Below are positions 6,810 to 15,682 of a stretch of DNA of 64,000 nt, piece by piece. The notes beneath the pieces were generated by a model that made no database searches, was not told where the DNA came from, and worked only from the letters and a program-made list of their open reading frames with translations. This DNA comes from Micromonospora globbae (GTDB taxonomy: Bacteria; Actinomycetota; Actinomycetes; Mycobacteriales; Micromonosporaceae), in assembly GCF_003610785.1 (NCBI RefSeq), contig NZ_RAQQ01000020.1, positions 1-64,000 on the forward strand, written 5' to 3'. A program made the position numbers and the translations under genes. Position 1 is the stretch's first letter; each line of letters starts with the position of its first letter.

Positions 6810-8011
6810 CAGATCACGCCCCGCTCGCGCAGCGCGGCCAGCTCGTCTGCGCTGAGCCCGAGCGCGCCGAACACGGCGTCGGTGTCCTGGCCGTGCCGCC
6901 GTCCGGCGTGCCGGATGTCGCCGGGGGTGTCGGAGAGCCGGAACGGCACGTTCTGCATCCGCACCTCACCCAGCTCCTCGTCGGGCACGGTGCGGACGGT
7001 GCCGAGCGCCGCGTACTGCGGGTCGGCGAGGATGTCCCGCACGTCGTAGACGGGGGCGACCGCCGCCTGCGCGGCCTCGAACGCGGCCACGACCTCGTCC
7101 CGGTCCCGCTGCGCCACCCAGGCGCTCACGGCCGCGTCCAGCTCGTCGGCGTGCGCGGCCCGGCCGCTGCCGGTGGCGAACCACGGCTCGTCGACCAGCT
7201 CGGGGCGGCCGACGAGGCGCATCACCCGCTCGGCGATGCTCTGCGCGCTCGTGGAGACGGCCACCCACCGGCCGTCCGCGCACCGGTACGTGTTGCGCGG
7301 CGCGTTGTTGTTGGAGCGGTTGCCCAGCCGGGGCTGGATGTAGCCGAGCTGGTCGTACCAGGTGATCTGCGGGCCGAGCATCGCCATGATCGGCTCGATG
7401 ATGGCGAGGTCGACGACCTGCCCGGCGCCCGTGACGTCCCTCGCCCGCAGGGCGAGCATCACCGCGTACGCGGCCGCGAGGGCGGTCACCGAGTCGGCCA
7501 GCCCGAACGGGGGCAGGGTGGGCGGCCCGTCCGGCTCCCCGGTCGCGGCCGCGAAGCCGCTCATCGCCTCGGCGAGAGTGCCGAACCCGGGTCGGCGCGC
7601 GTACGGGCCGACCTGCCCGAACCCGCTGATCCGGGTGATCACCAGGCGCGGGTTGACGGCGTGCAGCTCGGCCGGGCCGAGCCCCCAGCGTTCCAGCGTG
7701 CCGGGGCGGAAGTTCTCCACGAGCACGTCGGCGTCGGCGAGCAGGCGGCGCAGCAGCTCCGCGCCGTCGGGGTCGGAGAGGTTGCAGGTGACGGTCCGCT
7801 TGTTGCGGCCGAGCACCTTCCACCACAGCCCGACGCCGTCCTTGGCCGGGCCGTGCCCCCGCGACGGGTCCGGCTTCGCCGGATGCTCCACCTTGATCAC
7901 GTCGGCGCCGAAGTCGCCGAGGAACGCCGCCGCGAGCGGCCCGGCGAACAGGGTGGCCAGGTCGACCACCGTCACGCCGTCGAGCGGGCCACGGCCCGCG
8001 CCGGCCGTCAC
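6809..8011 (-). CDS. Class III CoA-transferase (CaiB/BaiF family)
   Basis: A 400-residue protein matching the intertwined-dimer CoA-transferases (formyl-CoA transferase, CaiB). Recognised blocks are PLDGVTVVDLATLFAGP, GADVIKVEHP (about 33-42), NKRTVTCNL, LVENFRPGTLERWGL, ISGFGQVGPYARRPGF and a PFGLADSVTALAAAYAVM segment carrying the catalytic aspartate. It should move CoA from a donor thioester to a carboxylic acid. The start is GTG 8011, overlapping the stop of the esterase gene by 4 bases, and its own stop overlaps the citE-like start. It is inferred to activate an acid released upstream in the same pathway, with CitE as next step. Confidence 0.88.
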   Translation of the reverse strand: MTAGAGRGPLDGVTVVDLATLFAGPLAAAFLGDFGADVIKVEHPAKPDPSRGHGPAKDGVGLWWKVLGRNKRTVTCNLSDPDGAELLRRLLADADVLVENFRPGTLERWGLGPAELHAVNPRLVITRISGFGQVGPYARRPGFGTLAEAMSGFAAATGEPDGPPTLPPFGLADSVTALAAAYAVMLALRARDVTGAGQVVDLAIIEPIMAMLGPQITWYDQLGYIQPRLGNRSNNNAPRNTYRCADGRWVAVSTSAQSIAERVMRLVGRPELVDEPWFATGSGRAAHADELDAAVSAWVAQRDRDEVVAAFEAAQAAVAPVYDVRDILADPQYAALGTVRTVPDEELGEVRMQNVPFRLSDTPGDIRHAGRRHGQDTDAVFGALGLSADELAALRERGVI

Positions 8012-10173
8012 GGCGTCCCCTTCGCGGGGTCGACCGCGGCGAGGAAGACGTCACCGTTGCCGCGCGCCCCGCCGCCCACCGGTGTCCCGGCGGTCAGTCC
8101 GCTGACCAGCAGCCGTCCGTCGGCGGCGAGGGTGGCGTAGACGTTCTCCTCGCCGAACGCGTCGGCCGCGTCGTCGCGCGCGGTGCCGTACTGGGCGACG
8201 CCGAGCTGGCGGCCCCGGGCGTCCAGCCGCAGGGTCAGGACGTCGGCGCCACCGACCGGCAGGCCGAGCCGGCTGCCGGTGAAGCCGACCACGGCGACCC
8301 CGCCGCCGGGCAGCGGCACGACGTCCGCGCCCGCGTCCGCGCCGGTCCCGCCGGTGACGGTCCGCCACCGCTGCCGGCCGGCCGGGGTGTACGCCACGGT
8401 CAGCACGTCGGTGCCGCCGGCCGTGGCCTCACCGCCGGTGGACCCGGTGGCCACCACCGTCCCGTCGGCCGCCACCGCGACGCCGCCGAGCAGGTCGTCG
8501 CCCGCGCCGCCGACGGCGTTCACCCAGCCGGGCGTGCCGTCGGGCGCGTACCGGGCCAGCCAGCCGTCGGCGCCGCCGAGCGGGGTCGTGCCGGGCAGCC
8601 CCGCCGAGGTGGTGCCGGCCACGTAGACGCCCTTCACGTCGGCCGCCACCGCGTACGCCTTGTCCTCGCCCGGGCCGCCGAGCTGCCGGCTCCAGGCGAT
8701 CCGCCCGTCGGGGGCGACCCGGACCAGCACGGCGTCCTTGTCGCCGGCCGTCGCCGCACCGGCGAACGACCCGCTCGTGTAGCCGGCCAGGTAGGCGCCG
8801 CCGTCCGGGGCGGGGGCCACGGCGTAGAAGCGGTCCGCCTTGGCGGGATCGCCGGTCTGGGTGAGCCAGGCCCGCTCGCCGGTGGCGGTCAGGCGGGTGA
8901 CGAACGCGTCGTCGGCGGGGCTGTCGGGGTGCCGCCCGTCGAGGTGGCCCCGGGTGTACCCGGCCGCGATCACACCGCCGTCGGCCAGCGGCACCACCCC
9001 GTACAGGCGGTCGTTGGCGGGGGTGCCGAACTGGGTCGTCCACCGTGCGGCGCCGGCGCCGTCGAGGCGGGTCACCACGGCGTCCAGCCCGCCGGCGTAC
9101 GGCTGGCCCGACACCGCGCCGGAGGCCGCGTACGCCAGGGTGGTGGTGCCGTCCGGGTGCGCCGCGACGCCGCCGGCCCAGTCGGTGCCCGGGGTGCCGT
9201 GCAGCGGACCGGGCAGCCCGGCGGGCGGGGTGACGCTCAGCGTGCCGGCGAGGTGCCTCAGACCGTCCACGAAGGCCGGTCGCCACACGTCCCAGTCGTG
9301 CCCGCCGTCCAGGACGCGGAACTCGGCGGCGACCCCGTCGGCGCGGCGCACGGTGTTGTAGAGGGTGGCGGCCTCGTAGTCGAGGTCGTGGGCCGCGTCG
9401 GCGGGGTCGGGGTTGGCCCACTCGTCGTCGCCGACGGCGATGTACATCCGAACGGGCGACTCCGGGTCCAGCCCCGGCAGCAGGGCCGGGTAGTTGAGCC
9501 GCTCGTACACCTCGTCGGAGAAGCGCTGCTCGCCGTCTCCGAACGCGCCGTACTCGCGGGCGGAGGAGTCGGCCGGCGGCAGGGGGCGGTAGACCGCGGG
9601 GCTGAGCACCAGCGCGTTGGCGAAGAGGTCGGAGTGGGCGAGGGCGTACCGCAGGGCGCCCGCGCCGCCCATCGAGTAGCCGCCGACGAGCCGGGCGCCG
9701 CGGTGCGCGGCCGTGCGGTACGTGGCGTCGACGTGCGCCACCAGGTCCCGGGTGAGGGCCGTCTCGACGGGTCGGCCCGGGTCGTCCGCGCCGGTGTACC
9801 GGGAGTCGACGTACCAGTTGCCCCGGCTGCTCCACGGCGCGTCGGGCAGCACGGCGATCACCGGCGGCACCTCGCCGTCGGCGATCATCCGGTCCAGGTC
9901 GGCCTTCACCCGGGTCCACGCCTGCATCGTGTCGCCGCGCCCGTGCAGCAGGTAGAGCACCGGGTAACGGGTGCCGGTGTCGCCGGCGTACCCGTACGGC
10001 AGGTAGACGGTGTAGTCGATGGTCCCGCCGAGCGCCGGGGACGGCGCGGTGGCCGTCGTCAGCGTGCCGGCCCGGGGCTTCTTCGCGCCGGCCGCGCCGG
10101 GCACCGCGCCGGCCAGGCCGAGCGCCAGGAGCACGGCGGCCAGGGCGCCGCCGATCCGCCAACCTCTGCTCAT
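8008..10173 (-). CDS. Secreted esterase fused to a beta-propeller-like repeat domain
   Basis: A 721-residue exported protein. A signal peptide (about 1-30, ending GAAGAKK) precedes an esterase-D/antigen-85-like alpha/beta hydrolase at about 38-310. That domain has LLHGRGDTMQAW for the oxyanion region, nucleophile motif GYSMGGAG, and catalytic histidine in GGHDWDVW. Residues 330-721 carry about seven to eight SBBP-like repeats with a pattern such as AWLTQTGDPAKADRFYAV then GGAYLAGYTSG, predicted to fold as a beta-propeller. The fusion is unusual and suggests cleavage of an ester on a bound polymer or glycoside outside the cell. It lies 4 bases after the SUMF1 fusion gene, with a GAGGAG ribosome site. 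It probably releases the acid or ribosyl part that the operon then uses. Confidence 0.82.
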   Translation of the reverse strand: MSRGWRIGGALAAVLLALGLAGAVPGAAGAKKPRAGTLTTATAPSPALGGTIDYTVYLPYGYAGDTGTRYPVLYLLHGRGDTMQAWTRVKADLDRMIADGEVPPVIAVLPDAPWSSRGNWYVDSRYTGADDPGRPVETALTRDLVAHVDATYRTAAHRGARLVGGYSMGGAGALRYALAHSDLFANALVLSPAVYRPLPPADSSAREYGAFGDGEQRFSDEVYERLNYPALLPGLDPESPVRMYIAVGDDEWANPDPADAAHDLDYEAATLYNTVRRADGVAAEFRVLDGGHDWDVWRPAFVDGLRHLAGTLSVTPPAGLPGPLHGTPGTDWAGGVAAHPDGTTTLAYAASGAVSGQPYAGGLDAVVTRLDGAGAARWTTQFGTPANDRLYGVVPLADGGVIAAGYTRGHLDGRHPDSPADDAFVTRLTATGERAWLTQTGDPAKADRFYAVAPAPDGGAYLAGYTSGSFAGAATAGDKDAVLVRVAPDGRIAWSRQLGGPGEDKAYAVAADVKGVYVAGTTSAGLPGTTPLGGADGWLARYAPDGTPGWVNAVGGAGDDLLGGVAVAADGTVVATGSTGGEATAGGTDVLTVAYTPAGRQRWRTVTGGTGADAGADVVPLPGGGVAVVGFTGSRLGLPVGGADVLTLRLDARGRQLGVAQYGTARDDAADAFGEENVYATLAADGRLLVSGLTAGTPVGGGARGNGDVFLAAVDPAKGTP

Positions 10174-10177
10174 GGGG

Positions 10178-12127
10178 TCACTCCTCGGGGGTGGGGAGGT
10201 CGGCCGCGCAGCGGAAGCCGACCTGGTCGGAGCGGGTGAGTCCGGCCCCGGTGAGCAGGAGCTTCACCGAGACCTCCGGCGGCTGCGGGCCGCCGTCGAA
10301 GTACCAGTCGGAGCCCTCGGCCCGGTAGGCGGCGCCGCCCTTGAGGATCACGAAACGGGTACGCCCGTCGGAGTGCTCGCTCTCGGTCAGGTTCCACACG
10401 AGCGGCTCCCGGCGGGCGAGCAGCCCCGCCTCGGCGGCCACCTGCCACTCGTCCTCGGTGGGCAGCCGCAGCCCGGCCCAGGCCGCGTACGCCCGCGCGT
10501 CGGCCAGGTCGACCCCGGTGACCGGGGCGTCGGCCGGCCCCTGACCGGCCGTGAACCGCTCGGGGCGGACGGGCCGGTAGCCGGTGGCGCGCAGGAACCG
10601 GGCGTACTGGCCGTGGGTGACCTCGTGCGTGGCGATGGCGAAGCGGCCCAGCGTGACGGCGCGGCGCAGCGTGGCGGTGTGGTGCAGCCGGGGCGGCAGC
10701 GGCTTCCACTCGTCGACGTACGGCGTCTCGCCGTACAGGCCGGTCTCCCGGACCCGGTGGCGGACCACCAGCTCACGGCGGCCCGCCTCGACGGCCGCCA
10801 TGCCCTCGGGCACCTCCGTCCGCGGCGCCCACGGTGTGCGGGTGCGCACCGCCGCGCGGGCCGGGAAGGACGGGTCGCCGGTCGGCGGCGCGTGCCGGGT
10901 GACCGGGGCGTCGGTCACGACGACCGCCGCGACGGCCCCGGCCGGCAGCGGGCCGCCCACGGCGACCGTTCCCGGCCCCGAGTCGGTGACCCTCAGCTCG
11001 GCGCCGGTCACCAGGTCGACGAAGCGCCGACCGGGCCGGGCGTCGGTGACCAGCCATGGCCCGTCGTGGTCGCCGCCGGTGTTGGCCACCGTCCACAGTG
11101 GTTGGCCCTCGTGCGTCCAGCGGGACGCGTACACCTGACCGGAGCCGGGGTAGTCGGCGAGCGGAACCCAGTCCTCCGACCGCAGCCACGCGGCGTGGCC
11201 GGCCTGGACCCGGCGCATGGCCCGCAGCACCGCGCGGTCCCGCTCGTTCCAGCCGACCCAGACGCCGAACACGCTCTCCCACACCAGCACGCCGACGCCG
11301 TTGAGCCAGGCCGAGTGCAGCTCCTCGAGGTGGTCCCGGTGCCAGCGGCGGGTGTGGTGCAGGACGTGTCGGCGCTCGAACCACTTGGCGCGCAGCACCC
11401 CGGGGACCGGCGAGTCGGCGAACCACTGCGCCCAGGACATGGCGTGGTCGCCGATGCGCGCGAGCGGGACGCGGCTCTCCCCCTCCAGCACGAGGCCCGG
11501 TCGGACGGCGTCGAGCGCCGCGCGCAGCTCGCCGGCGCCCTCCTTCAGGGTGTCGAGGAAGACGCCGTCGACGCCAAGCTTCCCGGCCAGCGCCGCGACC
11601 TCCTCGGCGTCGCTGCCCGCCTCCCGTCGGGTGCCGGTGTCCCAGGGGTTGTAGTCGACGAAGACCCGCACCCCGCGGGCCTGGAACGCCCGCACCACCT
11701 CGGGCAGCTCCGGCACGTCCCGGTACCAGTCGAACTGGTTGCGCTCGTCCAGGCCGATCACCGGGTACGCGTGCCAGAGCACCACCCCGTCGAAGCCGCC
11801 GAAGTCCCGCTCGGCGGCGTCGAGGAACGCGTCGACGGTGAACACGCCGCGGGCGTGGTCGTAGAGCGTCTCGTCCCACAACCAGGCGAGGCAGACGGTG
11901 AAGCAGTCGCCGGTGATCTCGTCGTAGTGGGTGCCGGTGTAGCCGAGGCGGGCCCGCGCGTCGGCCCGCCACCGGGTCAGCTGTTCCCGCCAGGCGGGCC
12001 AGTGCGCCGGGTCGTCCGGCGCCGCGAAGATCTTCGCCTCGTCGAGGACGGTCAGGTCGGCCCGCTCGTCGAGCGGCACCTCCGTCGGCCGGTCGATGGG
12101 GCGCGGGACGTACGGGTTGAAGCTCAC
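10178..12127 (-). CDS. TIM-barrel glycosidase-like protein fused to a SUMF1-fold domain
   Basis: A 649-residue, apparently cytoplasmic protein (no signal). Residues 40-300 look like a glycosidase-type TIM barrel: DGVVLWHAYPVIG, GVRVFVDYNPWDTGTRREAG, GVDGVFLDTLKEG and LVLEGESRVPL supply carboxylates on successive strands. A beta-sandwich follows to about 410. Residues 455-645 match the SUMF1/formylglycine-enzyme fold (ATHEVTHGQYARFLRATGY, PVTGVDLADARAYAAWAG, LRLPTEDEW, QVGFRC). The cysteine pair used by true formylglycine-generating enzymes is absent, so this is not expected to make formylglycine. The GTG start overlaps the ribokinase stop by 4 bases. Glycoside cleavage or binding within the ribosyl-compound pathway is inferred. 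Confidence 0.72.
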   Translation of the reverse strand: MSFNPYVPRPIDRPTEVPLDERADLTVLDEAKIFAAPDDPAHWPAWREQLTRWRADARARLGYTGTHYDEITGDCFTVCLAWLWDETLYDHARGVFTVDAFLDAAERDFGGFDGVVLWHAYPVIGLDERNQFDWYRDVPELPEVVRAFQARGVRVFVDYNPWDTGTRREAGSDAEEVAALAGKLGVDGVFLDTLKEGAGELRAALDAVRPGLVLEGESRVPLARIGDHAMSWAQWFADSPVPGVLRAKWFERRHVLHHTRRWHRDHLEELHSAWLNGVGVLVWESVFGVWVGWNERDRAVLRAMRRVQAGHAAWLRSEDWVPLADYPGSGQVYASRWTHEGQPLWTVANTGGDHDGPWLVTDARPGRRFVDLVTGAELRVTDSGPGTVAVGGPLPAGAVAAVVVTDAPVTRHAPPTGDPSFPARAAVRTRTPWAPRTEVPEGMAAVEAGRRELVVRHRVRETGLYGETPYVDEWKPLPPRLHHTATLRRAVTLGRFAIATHEVTHGQYARFLRATGYRPVRPERFTAGQGPADAPVTGVDLADARAYAAWAGLRLPTEDEWQVAAEAGLLARREPLVWNLTESEHSDGRTRFVILKGGAAYRAEGSDWYFDGGPQPPEVSVKLLLTGAGLTRSDQVGFRCAADLPTPEE

Positions 12128-13062
12128 GGTGCACCTCGGTAGGTCGCGTCGTGCAGGGCGTCGATGGCCGCCCGCTCCGGCAGCGCGGTGGACGCGCCGG
12201 GGCGCTGGGCGCAGGCCGCGCCGGCGGCGCACGCCCAGCGCAGGCTCGCCGCCACGGTCTCCGCGCTGATCGCGCCGCCGCGCTCGGCCCAGGAGACGGC
12301 GAGCGCGCCGGTGAAGGCGTCGCCCGCGGCGGTGGTGTCGACGGCCGTGATCGACGGGGCCGGGATGTCCAGCCGCAGGCCGCGCCGGTCGGCGTACGCG
12401 GCGCCGCGCGCCCCGAGCGTCAGCACCACGCGGGGCACCAGCTCCAGCAGCGCGTCGAGCAGGACGGCGGGGTCGTCGGAGAACACCCCGCCGACGGTGG
12501 CCGCCTCGTGCTCGTTGACCACGAGCACGTCGACCAGGTCCAGCAGTTCCGCCGGGAGCACCGCGGCCGGCGCCGCGTTGAGCACCACGACGGTGCCCTC
12601 GGCCCGGGCGCAGTCGGCCGCCTGGACCACGGTGGACAGCGGCACCTCCAGCTGGAGCAGCAGCACGTCGGCCGAGGCGATCGCCGCCCGGTCCTCGGCG
12701 TCGAGGTCGGTGAGGGTGCTGTTGGCGCCGGGCGCGACCACGATGAAGTTCTCCGCCGACCGGTCGACGGCGATCAGCGCGACGCCCGAGGGACCGGGGA
12801 CGGTGCGCAGGCGGCGCACGTCCACACCGGAGTCGACGAGGCTCGCCCGCAACTGGGAGCCGAACGCGTCGTCGCCGACCGCGCCGACGAAGTCGCACGC
12901 GGCGCCGGCCCGGGCCGCGGCGACCGCCTGGTTGGCGCCCTTGCCGCCGGGGACGGTGCGGAAGTCCTCGCCCAGTACCGTCTCGCCGGGGCGGGGCAGT
13001 TGCGGCGCCGTCACCACCAGGTCGAGGTTGGTGCTGCCCACCACCACCACGCGTGCGCTCAT
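12124..13062 (-). CDS. rbsK: Ribokinase-like PfkB-family sugar kinase
   Basis: A 312-residue PfkB kinase. The start at ATG 13062 is chosen because AAGGAGG lies 7 bases upstream and the protein then opens MSARVVVVGSTNLDLVV, as ribokinases do. Signature 1 is GGKGANQAVAAARAG (about 39-53). Signature 2 is DTTAAGDAFTGALAVSWAE (about 250), with the catalytic aspartate in the AAGD element instead of the usual GAGD. Binding of ribose or another pentose is expected from the family. Together with two ADP-ribosylglycohydrolase homologues in the same operon it would phosphorylate the freed ribose to ribose 5-phosphate. It overlaps the next gene by 4 bases. Confidence 0.85.
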   Translation of the reverse strand: MSARVVVVGSTNLDLVVTAPQLPRPGETVLGEDFRTVPGGKGANQAVAAARAGAACDFVGAVGDDAFGSQLRASLVDSGVDVRRLRTVPGPSGVALIAVDRSAENFIVVAPGANSTLTDLDAEDRAAIASADVLLLQLEVPLSTVVQAADCARAEGTVVVLNAAPAAVLPAELLDLVDVLVVNEHEAATVGGVFSDDPAVLLDALLELVPRVVLTLGARGAAYADRRGLRLDIPAPSITAVDTTAAGDAFTGALAVSWAERGGAISAETVAASLRWACAAGAACAQRPGASTALPERAAIDALHDATYRGAP

Positions 13063-13147
13063 CCCCTGCCTCCTTCCTTCTCCCGCGCGACGGCCGTCGC
13101 CCCCACGACGCCCGTCCCCCGACCCGGCGCCGGCCGGTGCCGCCCCC

Positions 13148-14494
13148 TCATGACCCGGCACCGGCCAGCGCGCGGGTACGCGCGGCCAGCTCGTCGAAGC
13201 CGACCCCGTCGAAGCCGGCGATGCTGCTCGCCAGCCGGTTGCGCAGCGGCGCCACCCAGCGGTCGGGGAGCCCCGACGCGCCGGTGAGCGCCCCGGTCAC
13301 CGCGCCGACCGTGGCGCCCGTCGAGTCGGTGTCCCAGCCGCCGCTGACCACCGCGCAGATCGACCGCTCCAGGTCGCCCCGCCCGTACGCGAGCGCGGCG
13401 GCCACCAGGGCGGCGTTGTTGCGTACGTGCACCCAGTGCAGGTGGCCGTGCCGGGCGTACAGCTCGTCGACCACGCGCTCCCAGTCCTCGGCGTCCGTGG
13501 CGAGGGCACGCGCCTCGCGGACGGTGGCCGCGAAGCGGCTGCGCGGCGGCAGCACCGACTCGGCGGCGTCGAGCACGTCGTCCACGGTGTCGGCGACCGG
13601 CGCGGCCGCGGCGAGCGCGGCGGCCCACACGGCGCCGTGCACACCGCCCCGCACGTGGCTGACGGTGGCGTCGCGCCAGGCCAGCTCGGCGGCCCGGTCC
13701 GGGCGGCCGGGGTTGACCCAGCCGTACACGTCGGTGCGGATCTGCGCGCCGATCCACTCCCGGAACGGGTTGTGCCGCCGGGCGCTCTCGGGCGGGGCGT
13801 ACCCGAGCAGCAGGTTGCGGTAGGCGACCCGCTCGGCGGTGAAGACCCGCCCGCCGGGCAGCCAGTCCAGCCACGCCTGCGCCACGTCGGCGCTCGTGAA
13901 GTCCCGCCCGTGCGTCTCCAGCACCCGCAGCGCCAGCAGCGCGTAGTTGAGGTCGTCGTCCTCGGGCATGCCGTCGATGTTCTCGGCGAGGCTGGTCGGC
14001 GCGCTGCGCCGGTTCCACGGCCAGCGGGCCGCCACCTCGGCCGGCAACCCGCGCGCCGTGAACCAGTCGCGCAGCGGCCAGCGCCCGGTCGCGGTGAGAA
14101 TCTCCCGGATGCCCTCCCGGGGGATCTTCTCGACCGGCTTGCCGAGCAGGCAGCCCACCGCCCGGCCGAGCCAGGCGCCGTGCAGCCGGTCGTGCGTCAC
14201 GTCGGTCGGCAGCGACCACTGTCGCGGCCAGGTCGCCCGGAGGTCGGCCAGGTCGTCGGGCTCGTCCTCGGCGGCGGCCGGGGGCAGCGCGTCAGCGGCG
14301 TCGAGCAGTTCGGCGGCCAGCGCCCGCAGCCGCGGCGACGCCGGGTTCGGCGAGGCGCCGCTGACCGGCGGGGTGAGGTCGCCGCCGGCCTCCGTCCAGC
14401 GCCGCGCGAGCGCGCTGACGTCGCGTCCTTCGTCCCGGCTCGCCGCCAGCTCGTGCGGCAGCAGGTCCTCCGGCTGCACCCAGGTGATCCTCAC
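13148..14494 (-). CDS. ADP-ribosylglycohydrolase-family protein 1
   Basis: A 448-residue protein starting at GTG 14494, which overlaps the stop of its paralogue by 4 bases. After a 100-residue N-terminal extension (an unusual ITWVQPEDLLPHEL opening) comes the ARH/DraG all-helical fold: DRLHGAWLGRAVGCLLGKPVE, then ENIDGMPEDDDLNYALL, where the acidic run replaces the usual TDDT metal site. The second metal site is near the end (SGGWDTDSTGATVGAV). The family removes ADP-ribose or other ribosyl groups from proteins, nucleosides or small molecules using two Mg ions. Placement beside ABC-importer genes points to a small-molecule N- or O-riboside rather than a protein substrate. An 85-base gap separates it from rbsK. 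Confidence 0.85.
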   Translation of the reverse strand: MRITWVQPEDLLPHELAASRDEGRDVSALARRWTEAGGDLTPPVSGASPNPASPRLRALAAELLDAADALPPAAAEDEPDDLADLRATWPRQWSLPTDVTHDRLHGAWLGRAVGCLLGKPVEKIPREGIREILTATGRWPLRDWFTARGLPAEVAARWPWNRRSAPTSLAENIDGMPEDDDLNYALLALRVLETHGRDFTSADVAQAWLDWLPGGRVFTAERVAYRNLLLGYAPPESARRHNPFREWIGAQIRTDVYGWVNPGRPDRAAELAWRDATVSHVRGGVHGAVWAAALAAAAPVADTVDDVLDAAESVLPPRSRFAATVREARALATDAEDWERVVDELYARHGHLHWVHVRNNAALVAAALAYGRGDLERSICAVVSGGWDTDSTGATVGAVTGALTGASGLPDRWVAPLRNRLASSIAGFDGVGFDELAARTRALAGAGS

Positions 14495-15678
14495 CGGGCC
14501 GGCTCCGCGTCCTGCTCGGCCGGGCCGGGCTGCGCCGGCACGCCGCCGGTCAGCCCCGCGAAGCGCTCGGCGCGCCGGGTGAACCGCGCCCGGTCCCGGT
14601 CGAAGACCTCGCCGGCGACCGCCGCGAGGACCCGGGCGGGCTCGACGAGGTCGGTGCGGGACGCGGTGGCGACCGCCTCGGCCCACTCCGCCGGCACCGC
14701 CGCGGCGCCGCCGAGCGCACCGGCGATCGCGCCGGCCATGGTGGCCGTGGAGTCGGCGTCGCGTCCGTAGTTCACGGCGCCGAGCACCGCGGGCCGGTAC
14801 TCGCCGCCGGCCACCACCAGCATGCCGATCGCCACCGGCAGCTCCTCGATGGAGTGCAGCCGGCTGGGGCGGCGCGCGCCGAGGCCCGGGTTGCGGTACT
14901 CCTCCCCCACCGTGTCGTACGGGGCGACGGCGGCCCGCAGCGCGGGGATCGCGGTCTTCCAGTCGTGGTGCCCCCGGGCCTCCTTCACGACGGCGTCGAT
15001 GGCCGCCCGGGTTCCGTCGCGCGCCAGGTCCAGCGCGGCCGCGACCACGTCGTCGACGGTGGCCCCGGGGGTGGCCGCCGCGGCGACCGCCGCCGCGAAG
15101 ACCGCGGCGGCCTCCCGCCCGTAGCTGTGCTGGTGCGCCCCGGCGATCTCCACCGCCTCGGCGTACGCCCCGGCCGGATCGCCCGCGTTGACGATGCCGA
15201 CCGGGGCCATGTACATGGCCGCACCGCAGTTGACGATGTTGCCCACCCCGGCCTCGCGCGGGTCCGCGTGCGCGTGGTGCAGGCGGGTGACCAACCACCG
15301 CTCGGCGGCCGCGAGGCGGTGGAAGGTCAGCCCCTCCCGCTCGAGGTCGGGGATGTAGACCACCCGCTCGATCAGGTCGGGGACCAGCAGCTCCACCACG
15401 TCGTACGCGTCGAGGTGGTCGCGCTTGGCCGCGTAGGCCCGGACGAGGGCGTGGGTCATCAACGTGTCGTCGGTGATGTGCCCGTCGCCCTTGTGGTACG
15501 GCGCGAGCGGCCGCGCGGTGGCCCAGTCGGCGTGGTACGGGGGCACGATGCCCTCGACCCAGCCGCCGAACCGTGCGCGGATCTGCTCGGGCAGGGCCGT
15601 CTCGGTGGCGCCACCGAGGGCGTCCCCGACCGCCGCGCCGACCAGGCATCCGACCGAAGTGTCGAGCAAGAGTGACAT
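14491..15678 (-). CDS. ADP-ribosylglycohydrolase-family protein 2
   Basis: A 395-residue ARH/DraG-fold hydrolase. SVGCLVGAAVGDALGGATE opens the domain, DGHITDDTLMTHALVRAY (about 64-81) gives the first metal site with the full TDDT motif, and VNYGRDADSTATMAGAIAGAL (about 300-320) gives the second. It thus keeps the canonical metal ligands, unlike its 448-residue paralogue next door. The start at ATG 15678 has AAGGAA close upstream and lies 4 bases after the binding-protein gene. Two different paralogues in one operon suggest two bonds are cut, or two forms of one ribosylated substrate. Cytoplasmic. Confidence 0.87.
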   Translation of the reverse strand: MSLLLDTSVGCLVGAAVGDALGGATETALPEQIRARFGGWVEGIVPPYHADWATARPLAPYHKGDGHITDDTLMTHALVRAYAAKRDHLDAYDVVELLVPDLIERVVYIPDLEREGLTFHRLAAAERWLVTRLHHAHADPREAGVGNIVNCGAAMYMAPVGIVNAGDPAGAYAEAVEIAGAHQHSYGREAAAVFAAAVAAAATPGATVDDVVAAALDLARDGTRAAIDAVVKEARGHHDWKTAIPALRAAVAPYDTVGEEYRNPGLGARRPSRLHSIEELPVAIGMLVVAGGEYRPAVLGAVNYGRDADSTATMAGAIAGALGGAAAVPAEWAEAVATASRTDLVEPARVLAAVAGEVFDRDRARFTRRAERFAGLTGGVPAQPGPAEQDAEPAR

Positions 15679-15682
15679 TTCC

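Noticed and set aside
10178-12127. Formylglycine-generating enzyme activating a sulfatase
   Set aside because: The essential cysteine pair is missing and no sulfatase gene is present.
10019-12142. A 707-codon plus-strand frame across the SUMF1 fusion gene
   Set aside because: Val/Gly/Arg-rich antisense shadow; the minus-strand gene has clear domain motifs.
13148-15678. ADP-ribosylation toxin-antitoxin or immunity system (DarTG-like)
   Set aside because: No ADP-ribosyltransferase partner; the neighbours are a sugar importer and a kinase.
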